Shown here: in pieces, positions 57,121 through 64,000 of the stretch | Position numbering within the stretch: position 1 is the first letter of the stretch | Layout: each line of letters starts with the position of its first letter | Assembly (NCBI RefSeq): GCF_002585305.1 | Contig: NZ_NUNF01000058.1 | Location: 54,795-118,794 of the forward strand | Length of the DNA stretch: 64,000 bases | Reading direction: 5' to 3' | Source: Bacillus sp. AFS037270 | GTDB lineage: Bacteria > Bacillota > Bacilli > Bacillales_B > DSM-18226 | Made by a program: the position numbers and the translations under genes | Notes under the pieces: model-generated | What the model saw: the letters and a program-made list of their open reading frames with translations, nothing else | The model's database searches: none | What the model was told of the DNA's origin: nothing

Positions 57121-57405
57121 TTATGCTAACCGAAAAACAATTCCATGTCCGCCTTTAGGATACTCCCATTTAATATTTTGATATGGACAGCCTATCCGGC
57201 AGCTTCCGCACTCATGGCAGCCTTCATAACCTACTTGCATCCTTGTTCCTTCCCACTTATACACTTCAGCAGGGCAAAATACTGTACAAATTTTATCGGG
57301 ACATTTAGTCATACAGATGTCGTGATCGAGCACCGTCAAATGGGACTTGGTATCACACTTAAACCTTAACAGGTACTGTTTTTCCTCGATATTCTTCGTT
57401 GACAT
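57121..57405 (-). CDS. fixX: FixX ferredoxin-like protein
   Basis: 94 residues. A first cysteine group (C-x3-C-x4-C-x3-CP) and a second in CHECGSCRIGCPY (CxxCxxCxxxCP) are present, as in ferredoxin-type partners of ETF:quinone oxidoreductase. It would carry low-potential electrons from, or to, FixC. The ATG overlaps the fixC stop by one base, so the two are translationally coupled. Last gene of the operon. Confidence 0.9.
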   Translation of the reverse strand: MSTKNIEEKQYLLRFKCDTKSHLTVLDHDICMTKCPDKICTVFCPAEVYKWEGTRMQVGYEGCHECGSCRIGCPYQNIKWEYPKGGHGIVFRLA

Positions 57406-58700
57406 TATTTCACCGCCTTCCAGGCACGATAAATATCCTGAATTACTCGTATAGTTCCCTTTTCCGCTGTAACACTCTTCATGATTTGTTTTTGTTTTTC
57501 CCGTTTTGGTGTTCCATCGACTGTAAAGAATTTGCTCATTGCCTTGTTCATCATCGGCACATAATCATTGAAATATTGTGGGTATTTTTCAAAAGTATGT
57601 GCTGCATCTTTATACTTTTCTAAATCTTTGATAATAAAACTATCATAAAGCTTTTCACGATAAAGATTTAAGCTGGACTCAGAAAAGTCACCTCTCGTCT
57701 TAGCTTCAATAACAGTTTCAGCAGCTAATAAACCTGAATGCATTGCCATATTGGAGCCCTCACGATGGATGGCATTGACTAACTGAGCGGCATCGCCAAC
57801 AACAATGACTCCATTACCAGCAACCTTCGGAACAGAACGGTAGCCTCCTTCAGGAATAAGATGGGCTAAATATTCTGCAGATTCCCCGCCCGCAATCAAC
57901 GGTTTTACCATCGGATGATTTTTCAAATAATCTAATAGATCGTATGGCTTCAATTTCGCTTTAATCATACTAGATAGGGTTGTTCCTACCCCAATATTTA
58001 GACTGTCCTTATTCGTATAAAGAAAAGCAGTTCCAAGGTTTCCTTTTGTTGAATCTCCAAAAATCTCAATCGTACAGCCTTGGTTATCCTCTAAATTAAA
58101 GCGGTCATTAATTTTTTCTTTTGGAAGATTAATAACCTCCATAACCGTTAAGGCAACTTCATCTGGGCGAAATTCTTTATGGAACCCCAATTGTTTCGAA
58201 AGCAGTGAATTTACTCCGTCAGCAAGGACCACAACATCTGCATAAACATCGCCATTAGGGCGATCTGTACGGACACCGACAACCTTGCCATTTTCAACAA
58301 TACATTCTGTTACTACTGTTTCGTTGATAAGAAGGGCTCCTGCTTCCACAGCCTTCCCGGCAAACCATTGGTCAAATTGCGCACGCAGCACGGTGAAATT
58401 ATTATATGGTTCGACGGCCCATTCAAGACCTTTGTAACCGAAAGACACAACCGATTCCTTATCCATCATCCAAAACCGCTGCTCTATGACGGGTCTTTCA
58501 AGAGGAGCTTCCTTCCAAAACTCAGGAATTAATTCTTCCATCTGTTTGCGGTACAAGACACCGCCCATTACATTTTTTGATCCTGGATATTCACCTCTTT
58601 CTAACAATAAAACATTCAGCCCACTTCGTGCACAAGTGAGGGCACATGCTGTACCTGAAGGTCCTGCTCCAACCACAATTACATCAAATTTCTCAGGCAT
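57405..58700 (-). CDS. fixC: FixC, ETF-quinone oxidoreductase flavoprotein
   Basis: 431 residues. The FAD fold VIVVGAGPSGTACALTCARSGLNVLLLERGEYPG is at the N terminus; VVVGDAAQLVNAIHREGSNMAMHSG in the middle is typical. No iron-sulfur domain of its own, so FixX supplies it. I start at 58700 (MPEKFDV), where GGTGA lies eight bases before the ATG; this overlaps the fixB stop by eight bases. Confidence 0.93.
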   Translation of the reverse strand: MPEKFDVIVVGAGPSGTACALTCARSGLNVLLLERGEYPGSKNVMGGVLYRKQMEELIPEFWKEAPLERPVIEQRFWMMDKESVVSFGYKGLEWAVEPYNNFTVLRAQFDQWFAGKAVEAGALLINETVVTECIVENGKVVGVRTDRPNGDVYADVVVLADGVNSLLSKQLGFHKEFRPDEVALTVMEVINLPKEKINDRFNLEDNQGCTIEIFGDSTKGNLGTAFLYTNKDSLNIGVGTTLSSMIKAKLKPYDLLDYLKNHPMVKPLIAGGESAEYLAHLIPEGGYRSVPKVAGNGVIVVGDAAQLVNAIHREGSNMAMHSGLLAAETVIEAKTRGDFSESSLNLYREKLYDSFIIKDLEKYKDAAHTFEKYPQYFNDYVPMMNKAMSKFFTVDGTPKREKQKQIMKSVTAEKGTIRVIQDIYRAWKAVK

Positions 58701-59724
58701 AACTAATTTCACCGCCCTTTTCCGTCTTAACCTGCTTAAATTGATCGATTAGTTTAGGTACAATTTCCATCGCGTCACCTACAATCCCGTACGTTGCAAC
58801 ATCGAAAATAGGCGCATTTGGATCTTTGTTGATAGCGATAATAAACTCTGAATTTTTCATCCCAACTATATGCTGGATCGCACCCGATATTCCAATAGCA
58901 AAATAAATTTTCGGTGTTACTGTTTCCCCTGTTTGCCCAACCTGCTGTTCATGTGGCAGCCAGCCTGCTTCAACTACATCGCGCGTACCACCTACACTTG
59001 CACCAATCGTTTCGGCCAACTCATGAATAAGCTGAAAGTTTTGCAGGTCTCCCATTCCCTTGCCGCCGCAAACAATCACATGTGCTTCCGCTAAGCTAGC
59101 CTTTTTTGTTACATCATTCACAATTTGCAGCACTTTTGTCCGCATATCTTCTTCTATTAAATCAATCTTCTCTTCAATTATCCTACCAAGTCTGCCTGTA
59201 TCCGGATCTAATGCCTTCATAACCTTTGGCCGAACAGTTGCCATTTGCGGCCTATGCTTCTTACATAAAATGGTTGCCATAATATTACCGCCAAACGCGG
59301 GCCTGCTGGCTTCTAGTAATCGATTCGATACATCTACGTCCAGCATGGTCGTATCGGCAGTTAACCCTGTCGATAAATCCGTTGCAACAGCACTCGCTAA
59401 ATCCTTCCCATTTGGTGTGGCTCCGTATAGAATAATTTCAGGTTTATATTTTCTTGCCAATAACATAACACACTGCATATATGATTCCGTTCTGTAATCC
59501 TTTAAGATCGGCTGATCAATAACATAAACTTCATCAGCACCGTAGGAAATTACATGGCTGGCTAATGGTTTAACCTCATGTCCCAGTAAAAATCCTGCTA
59601 ATGGAACCTGTAATTTATCAGCTAATTTTCTACCTTCACCAAGCAGTTCTAGTGAAACTCCTTCAATTTTACAATCGTTTTGTTCGATAAATACCCAGAC
59701 TCCCCGATAATCGTCCAGATTCAT
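58693..59724 (-). CDS. fixB: FixB, ETF alpha subunit
   Basis: 343 residues. Its C-terminal FAD domain shows GGTRDVVEAGWLPHEQQVGQTGETV, then IYFAIGISGAIQHIVGMKNS and INKDPNAPIF, the ETF-alpha signature. With FixA it forms the flavoprotein of an electron-bifurcating complex, which in FixABCX systems oxidises NADH and splits electrons between quinone and ferredoxin. Whether this one bifurcates is inferred from operon make-up. Confidence 0.93.
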   Translation of the reverse strand: MNLDDYRGVWVFIEQNDCKIEGVSLELLGEGRKLADKLQVPLAGFLLGHEVKPLASHVISYGADEVYVIDQPILKDYRTESYMQCVMLLARKYKPEIILYGATPNGKDLASAVATDLSTGLTADTTMLDVDVSNRLLEASRPAFGGNIMATILCKKHRPQMATVRPKVMKALDPDTGRLGRIIEEKIDLIEEDMRTKVLQIVNDVTKKASLAEAHVIVCGGKGMGDLQNFQLIHELAETIGASVGGTRDVVEAGWLPHEQQVGQTGETVTPKIYFAIGISGAIQHIVGMKNSEFIIAINKDPNAPIFDVATYGIVGDAMEIVPKLIDQFKQVKTEKGGEISYA

Positions 59725-59759
59725 ATAAACGCCTCCCCAAAGCAGAAAAATAACTGTTA

Positions 59760-60584
59760 TTATTTAGATGACTGAATCGTAAATAGGTCCTCTTTCTCCA
59801 ATAAGACTTCCATGAGCTGTTTTACTTGCTCATCAGCAGAACCATCTAGTTTTTTCCCGCCTTCAGGCCGTGGTGGAGTGAACATCTTCCCTACTATAGT
59901 TGGTGATCCTTTTAATCCAAGCTGAGTCCGGTCCACATTTTCAAGATCGCTGACTGCCCAGATAATTGGTTCGTATTTTGCTGCTTTAATCATGTTAGGC
60001 ATTGGTGAATATTCAATCTGGTTAATTTCCTTTTCAACTGTTAAAAGACAAGGAATTTCAGATTGAATTAATTCATAGCCATGGGTTAATTTCCGTTTGA
60101 TTAGAACTGTTTTTTCCTCTTGATTGACCTCTATTACTTCAATTACATTTGTCACAGGCGGGATATCCATTCTTCTTGCAATCCCCGGTCCAACCTGCCC
60201 AGTATCCCCATCAATGGCATGCTTTCCGCAAATAACCATATCAACAGGGAATTCCTTGCCAATTCGTTCTAATGCCTTTGATAAAGCGTAACTGGTGGCT
60301 AAGGTATCTGCACCTGCAAAGGCGCGGTCTGTAATTAAATAGCCTCTATCTGCCCCTATTTCAATGCTTTTTTTAATAATAGCTGTTGCTTGTGGCGGCC
60401 CCATTGACAGTACCGAAATGGTAGCTCCCGTTTTTTCCTTAATTTTGACAGCCTCTTGAACGGCATGGGCATCATAAGGATTCAAAATGGCTGGCGCACT
60501 TCGGCGGTCGAGTGTGTTCGTTTTTGGGTTAATTTTGATAATTTTTGTATCAGGTACTTGTTTGATACAAACGACAATGTGCAT
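59760..60584 (-). CDS. fixA: FixA, ETF beta subunit
   Basis: 274 residues. MHIVVCIKQVPDTKIIKINP at the N terminus and VICGKHAIDGDTGQVGPGIARRM near residue 115 are ETF-beta motifs. The frame is open to 60824, but only MHIVVC matches the family and GGAGGAGGG lies upstream of it. First gene of fixABCX; a consensus cre site lies 36 bases upstream. Confidence 0.93.
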   Translation of the reverse strand: MHIVVCIKQVPDTKIIKINPKTNTLDRRSAPAILNPYDAHAVQEAVKIKEKTGATISVLSMGPPQATAIIKKSIEIGADRGYLITDRAFAGADTLATSYALSKALERIGKEFPVDMVICGKHAIDGDTGQVGPGIARRMDIPPVTNVIEVIEVNQEEKTVLIKRKLTHGYELIQSEIPCLLTVEKEINQIEYSPMPNMIKAAKYEPIIWAVSDLENVDRTQLGLKGSPTIVGKMFTPPRPEGGKKLDGSADEQVKQLMEVLLEKEDLFTIQSSK

Positions 60585-60619
60585 GTAGGACTTTCCCTCC
60601 TCCATATAAACTACGATTA

Positions 60620-60634
60620 TTGAAAGCGCTTGCT
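60620..60634 (-). promoter_or_regulatory. Consensus cre site (CcpA) before fixA
   Basis: TTGAAAGCGCTTGCT agrees with WTGNAANCGNWNNCW at every fixed position. It is about 30 bases downstream of the predicted -10, a place where CcpA acts as a roadblock. Confidence 0.8.
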
Positions 60635-60657
60635 CTCTTTGGTTATAGAAAATGCTG

Positions 60658-60686
60658 TTATTAACGATATATGTATCGCAACACAA
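60658..60686 (-). promoter_or_regulatory. Candidate fixA promoter
   Basis: Minus strand TTGTGT, 17-base spacer, TAATAA. Moderate match. Confidence 0.4.
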
Positions 60687-61112
60687 GCATAGTACCAAAC
60701 ATACGAGTTTTTCTTTTTCTTTAGTTAAAAATAAAAAATGATGGGAAAACGATGCGGATTCTAGGAAGTATTTTCGGCAAAACGAAAATAATGGATGATA
60801 TACTGGATGTAGAAGATTTGGCATAGTCTATTTGTGAATTTTTCAATAAAATGCTACTAATATAACTATATGAAATATTACGATATAAACAATGATAAAA
60901 ATCACAGCTTCTCACTATTATTGCTAATAATGTATTCTTTATTTGAATTATTCAGGGAACTGAAATGGATGTTTGTTAAGGACGATTGGATATAAATTGG
61001 GGTTGGTACGTTTGGAGAAGGGAGAAAAATCATATTCGATTATAGTAAGACATCGGAAGGCCTTCTTGTTTGATAAGTAATATGTTAATAGATATTGAAG
61101 ACCTTCAATTTA
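60687..61112. other. Gap between fixA and the Spo0E-like gene
   Basis: About 430 AT-rich bases. I see only short palindromes (AAGGCCTT; ATTGAAG-GT-CTTCAAT at 61097-61112, loop too small for a terminator) and no convincing gene. Confidence 0.4.
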
Positions 61113-61355
61113 TTAAACTAAAACCTTTGGCCAAACCATAATCATATGTTTAAAGGCAAATTTTACTTCTTCATTTGATTTAGATGATTGTCCAATCACT
61201 TTTTGGTAATGATTGATTAGTTCATCTAGCTCCTGGCTGTATTTAATTGTTTGTTCACTTGTAAAGCCTAGCTTATTTGCACTATTGATCATTAATTCTC
61301 TTTTAGCCTTTATCTTTTCAATCATTTCAGATTGATAATTACTATCCTTGTACAA
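61113..61355 (-). CDS. Spo0E-like aspartyl-phosphate phosphatase
   Basis: 80 residues. SQELDELINHYQK near residue 40 is the Spo0E signature (SxxLDxLI). Members such as Spo0E, YisI and YnzD remove phosphate from Spo0A~P and delay sporulation. The N-terminal helix IEKIKAKRELMINSANKLGF completes the two-helix fold. AGGAGG precedes the start. Two TTGTC-G elements resembling Spo0A boxes lie about 130-160 bases upstream. Confidence 0.85.
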   Translation of the reverse strand: MYKDSNYQSEMIEKIKAKRELMINSANKLGFTSEQTIKYSQELDELINHYQKVIGQSSKSNEEVKFAFKHMIMVWPKVLV

Positions 61356-61784
61356 TTTTATCCTCCTACCTTACACGCTTACTATAAACCACTCAAAAAA
61401 GTAGACTACTTGAAGAATTATGACAAGAAATTCATTAAAAGTAAATACAATCGCAAAAGTAGACAAAACATTCTATTTCTTTCGTTTTTCGACAATTTTT
61501 TCATTCATTTTCGTTCGCAAACGACAAAACTCCATTAATCCTCTTTTACAAATTACTAAAGAATTACCAAATGAGAAAAGGAAATATAATGATGTTTTTT
61601 GCTTTAAAGAATTAAAATTAAATTTTTTTAAAATATTGTTTAGTTCGATAGAACTAGTTCAATCCTACCGAATGAATTATTTTACTAAGTCCTCTAAATA
61701 TGTATTGAATTTCTAGTGATAAATGTTATAACTTTTATATTGAATTGTAATGAAAAATACAGAAGATGATTGAGGTGAAGGTTT
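61356..61784. other. Gap upstream of mtnU
   Basis: About 430 AT-rich bases. A plus-strand frame at 61420-61716 lacks a ribosome site and family features. On the minus strand AATTGTCGAA (61488-61497) and TTTTGTCG (61522-61529) resemble Spo0A boxes. Confidence 0.4.
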
Positions 61785-62570
61785 TTGAAAAAAAAAGTTT
61801 CCTGTCTCCAAATGGATATCGCTTTCGGTGAGCCAGAGAGTAATTATCAATCTGCTGCAAAACTAATCGAAAAAGCCATGGAAGAACATCCAGATATTAT
61901 TGTCCTGCCTGAGCTTTGGACGACAGGGTATGACCTAACCAGATTAGATAAGATAGCTGATCAAAAAGCCCAGCAAACTATTATCTTTCTCCAAGCAGCT
62001 GCAAAAAAACACCAAGTCCATTTTGTTGGAGGATCAGTTGCAAATCAAGGGGAAAATGGAGTAAAGAATACCCTTCTTATTATAACTAAAGAGGGCACTG
62101 TTACACACCAATATGATAAACTCCATCTCTTTAAATTAATGGATGAACATCTCTACTTAGAAGCTGGAGCTGAAAAAGGCTTATTCTCTTTGGAAGGTCA
62201 ATTATTTGCAGGTGTAATTTGCTATGACATTCGGTTCCCTGAATGGATTCGGGCTCATACATCAGAAGGAGCTGCAGCTTTATTTGTTGTAGCGGAATGG
62301 CCAGCTGTCCGCTTAGGCCATTGGCGTGCTCTCTTAATCGCTAGAGCGATTGAAAATCAATGTTATGTGATTGCCTGTAACAGGTCTGGCAGTGACCCAA
62401 ATAATCATTTTGCGGGACATTCACTCATTATTGATCCGTGGGGAGAAGTATTGGCTGAAGCAGGAGAGCAGCAAGAGATTCTAACTGCTGAGATTAATTT
62501 AGATTTAGTCAAAGAAATACGCAAGCAAATTCCAATTTTTGAAGATCGAAAACCAGCCTCGTATAACTAA
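61785..62570 (+). CDS. mtnU: MtnU-like carbon-nitrogen hydrolase
   Basis: 261-residue nitrilase-superfamily enzyme. Catalytic triad E43 (LPELWTTG), K112 (YDKLHLFK) and C146 (GVICYDIRFP). Close to B. subtilis MtnU (YkrU), an omega-amidase (2-oxosuccinamate/ketoglutaramate type) of methionine salvage. Start is TTG with GAGGTGA eight bases upstream; no ATG is suitably placed. No SAM riboswitch seen. Other mtn genes are outside the window. Confidence 0.88.
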   Translation: MKKKVSCLQMDIAFGEPESNYQSAAKLIEKAMEEHPDIIVLPELWTTGYDLTRLDKIADQKAQQTIIFLQAAAKKHQVHFVGGSVANQGENGVKNTLLIITKEGTVTHQYDKLHLFKLMDEHLYLEAGAEKGLFSLEGQLFAGVICYDIRFPEWIRAHTSEGAAALFVVAEWPAVRLGHWRALLIARAIENQCYVIACNRSGSDPNNHFAGHSLIIDPWGEVLAEAGEQQEILTAEINLDLVKEIRKQIPIFEDRKPASYN

Positions 62571-62585
62571 ATTATTGAAATATTT

Positions 62586-62620
62586 AAAAGCAATCCAAAT
62601 CGGTTAGGGATTGCTTTTTT
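62586..62620. terminator. Bidirectional terminator between mtnU and the kinase gene
   Basis: Eleven-base stem AAAAGCAATCC with complement, 11-base loop, TTTTTT. Confidence 0.85.
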
Positions 62621-63746
62621 ATACGGTTTCTTTTTTTTCTTTTAGGTCAAGGGGCAGCTGGATATAAAACGTGGTTCCTCTTCCTTCTTCACTTTCTATC
62701 GTGATGCTGCCTTTATGATCATTGATAATTCGATAGCTAACCATTAATCCTAGACCAGTTCCTTCGTCTTTTGTCGTAAAAAATGGTTCACCTAGTTTTT
62801 TTATCTTCTCTGTTGAAATTCCCGCCCCCTCATCTTGGATACTAATTTGAACTCGTTCACCCTCCAGCATCTTCGTAGTAATGGTTATATTTCCACCCAT
62901 AGGCATCACTTCAATTGCATTTTTTATTATATTAATAAAAACCTTTTTTAATTGGTTAGGTTCACAAAATACAAGTGGTAGTTTGCTGTCCATGTCTGTT
63001 ACAAATTGAACATTATGTAAAACTGCCTGAGCCGATAGTAAATCGACAGTTTCCTTCATAATTTTGTTTAAATCCTTTTCTTGAAATTTAGTAGCATGCG
63101 GCTTTGCAAGGATTAAAAACTCATTAATAATCGAATCAATCCGTGCCAATTCTGAAGTTATCACTTGATAATACAACGAATGTTCCTTAGTTATAATTTC
63201 CTCAAGTAACTGAATAAATCCCTTTAGAGCTGTCATAGGATTACGTATTTCATGGGCAATTCCCGCAGCAAGTTCACCAATTACATTCAGTGTGTCTGAT
63301 TTGCGGAGCTGTTCCTCAATTTCTATCTTTTCAGATATATCTTTAAATATGGTAAAATTTATCCCACCTAAGATATCAAGTTGTGAAGAACAATCAAAAT
63401 ATCTATTATTTCCTTCCTCATCTTTAAAAGTTACCGTGGAGCAGGTTTGTCCTTTTTCTAGCACTTGTTCAATATGTTTCAAAAACTCTTGCCTTCCATT
63501 TTCCAAAATGGTGTGCGGCTCATAGACCCGATGACCTATTAAACGATCCTTAGGAAGACCAATCATTTTTTCACCGGCACGATTCACATCAATAATACGG
63601 TGATCATTATCCCAAAGGAGGAGACCATCCATAGAATATTCAAAGATACGTCGATATTTTTGTTCGCTGTCCTGAAAGTTAATAGTCATATTCTGTTTTT
63701 CACTATTGCCAAGATGTAAAGTATCTTTTAGTTCCTTCTTCTCCAC
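62619..63746 (-). CDS. PAS-domain sensor histidine kinase, KinD/KinE-like
   Basis: 375 residues, cytosolic: one PAS domain (about 28-145), HisKA with the phosphorylated H165 (AAGIAHEIRNPMTAL), and HATPase with N box NIIKNAIEVM, G1 DEGAGIS and GTGLGL. No response regulator adjoins, as for sporulation kinases feeding Spo0F. The position beside mtnU matches the kinE/kinD area of B. subtilis, but which one cannot be fixed. No membrane helix seen. Confidence 0.85.
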   Translation of the reverse strand: MEKKELKDTLHLGNSEKQNMTINFQDSEQKYRRIFEYSMDGLLLWDNDHRIIDVNRAGEKMIGLPKDRLIGHRVYEPHTILENGRQEFLKHIEQVLEKGQTCSTVTFKDEEGNNRYFDCSSQLDILGGINFTIFKDISEKIEIEEQLRKSDTLNVIGELAAGIAHEIRNPMTALKGFIQLLEEIITKEHSLYYQVITSELARIDSIINEFLILAKPHATKFQEKDLNKIMKETVDLLSAQAVLHNVQFVTDMDSKLPLVFCEPNQLKKVFINIIKNAIEVMPMGGNITITTKMLEGERVQISIQDEGAGISTEKIKKLGEPFFTTKDEGTGLGLMVSYRIINDHKGSITIESEEGRGTTFYIQLPLDLKEKKETV

Positions 63747-63868
63747 GTTTTGACACCCCGCGAAATCCTTATTCTCTATATACTATATTAAATCATATAT
63801 TCTACATATATCGAGAAAAATCCTTTTAAGTCGACAGCCAAATTTCACTCTTACAAGATGGCTATTTA

Positions 63869-64000
63869 AGAAAAGCGCAAGCGCCTTGGTCAGCCACGAT
63901 ATAGGGCGACTTGTCGACTGGCCAGCGAAAAGCAGGGTCAAAGACTAGTCGCCCTTAATGCGTACAGAAAGCGATAGCTTTTTCTGTAGCCAAGCATAAG
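63869..64000 (+). repeat. Dispersed intergenic repeat, copy 5 (cut by window end)
   Basis: Begins AGAAAAGCGCAAGCGCCTTGG. Inverted arms AGGGCGACT (63903-63911) and AGTCGCCCT (63947-63955), then a hairpin AGAAAGC-GATA-GCTTTTTCT. Continues past 64000. Confidence 0.6.

Noticed and set aside
60585..60824. 80-codon N-terminal extension of fixA
   Set aside because: No similarity to ETF beta, covers the cre site and promoter region; the ribosome site and family N terminus lie at MHIVVC.
61420..61716. 98-codon plus-strand open frame
   Set aside because: Starts without a ribosome site in a very AT-rich gap, and the Phe/Lys/Asn-rich translation shows no domain.
61620..61784. SAM (S-box) riboswitch before mtnU
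   Set aside because: No conserved S-box core or terminator hairpin; the region is plain AT-rich sequence.

Overview
The window is a low-GC, Gram-positive chromosome segment from a member of the Bacillaceae. Gene content and order closely follow the Bacillus subtilis blocks ftsW-ylaN-ylaL-ylaK-ylaJ-ylaI-ylaH-typA-ylaF, yktC-ykzI-yktB-yktA-speA-sr1-pdhDCBA-ykyA-defB-rpoY-rnjA-ktrC, ykuV-ykuU-dapL-dapH-ccpC-ykuL-ykuJ-ykuI-ykuE-ykyB-patA-ykwC and ptsIH-ykvS-ykvI-clpE-mhqR-mtnU-kin. The details (extra genes, a FixABCX operon, dispersed GC-rich intergenic repeats) suggest a Neobacillus- or Mesobacillus-like organism rather than B. subtilis, but genus cannot be fixed from this sequence alone. Sporulation genes (YlaJ, a Spo0E-like phosphatase, an orphan PAS kinase) fit an endospore former. 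I see no rRNA, tRNA, IS element, prophage or CRISPR array.

Layout. 1-9.2 kb: FtsW (cut by the window edge), the Fur partner YlaN, PIN-PhoH ATPase YlaK, small yla genes, GTPase TypA, inositol-phosphatase family YktC. 9.3-24.3 kb: polyamine enzyme SpeA, the dual-function RNA SR1 with its GapA-binding peptide SR1P and two CcpN operators, the four-gene pyruvate dehydrogenase operon, peptide deformylase, a possible 23-residue cationic peptide gene, RNA polymerase epsilon with RNase J1, and KtrC. 24.3-36.4 kb: redox genes ykuV and ykuU, diaminopimelate genes dapH and dapL, regulator CcpC, a 14-helix drug exporter, c-di-AMP sensor YkuL (DarB), EAL-like YkuI, Tat-exported phosphoesterase YkuE, YkyB. 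36.5-46.4 kb: PatA, YkwC, azoreductase, the PTS general proteins, GlpD and a decayed glpK. 46.4-56.8 kb: YkvS, a CPBP protease, YkvI, heat-shock ATPase ClpE under tandem CtsR sites, an oligopeptidase, an MhqR-like repressor beside an Fsr-like exporter, and a hemerythrin with an Fnr-type box. 56.8-64 kb: fixABCX with a consensus cre site, a Spo0E-like phosphatase, MtnU and a sporulation-type histidine kinase.

How it fits together. Central carbon control recurs: HPr/EI, CcpC, the CcpN-SR1 module, cre sites before fixA and near the glpK remnant, and the pyruvate dehydrogenase operon. Oxygen and redox responses are the second theme: a peroxiredoxin with a PerR-like upstream repeat, an Fnr-box hemerythrin and an electron-bifurcating ETF complex.

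Most of the window is ordinary core chromosome. I found no clearly new multi-gene system. The best leads are the fixABCX operon with its regulation, the short cationic peptide gene, the glycerol kinase decay with glpD kept intact, a YkuI lacking acidic catalytic residues, a possible small RNA near 56.3 kb, and two intergenic repeat types.
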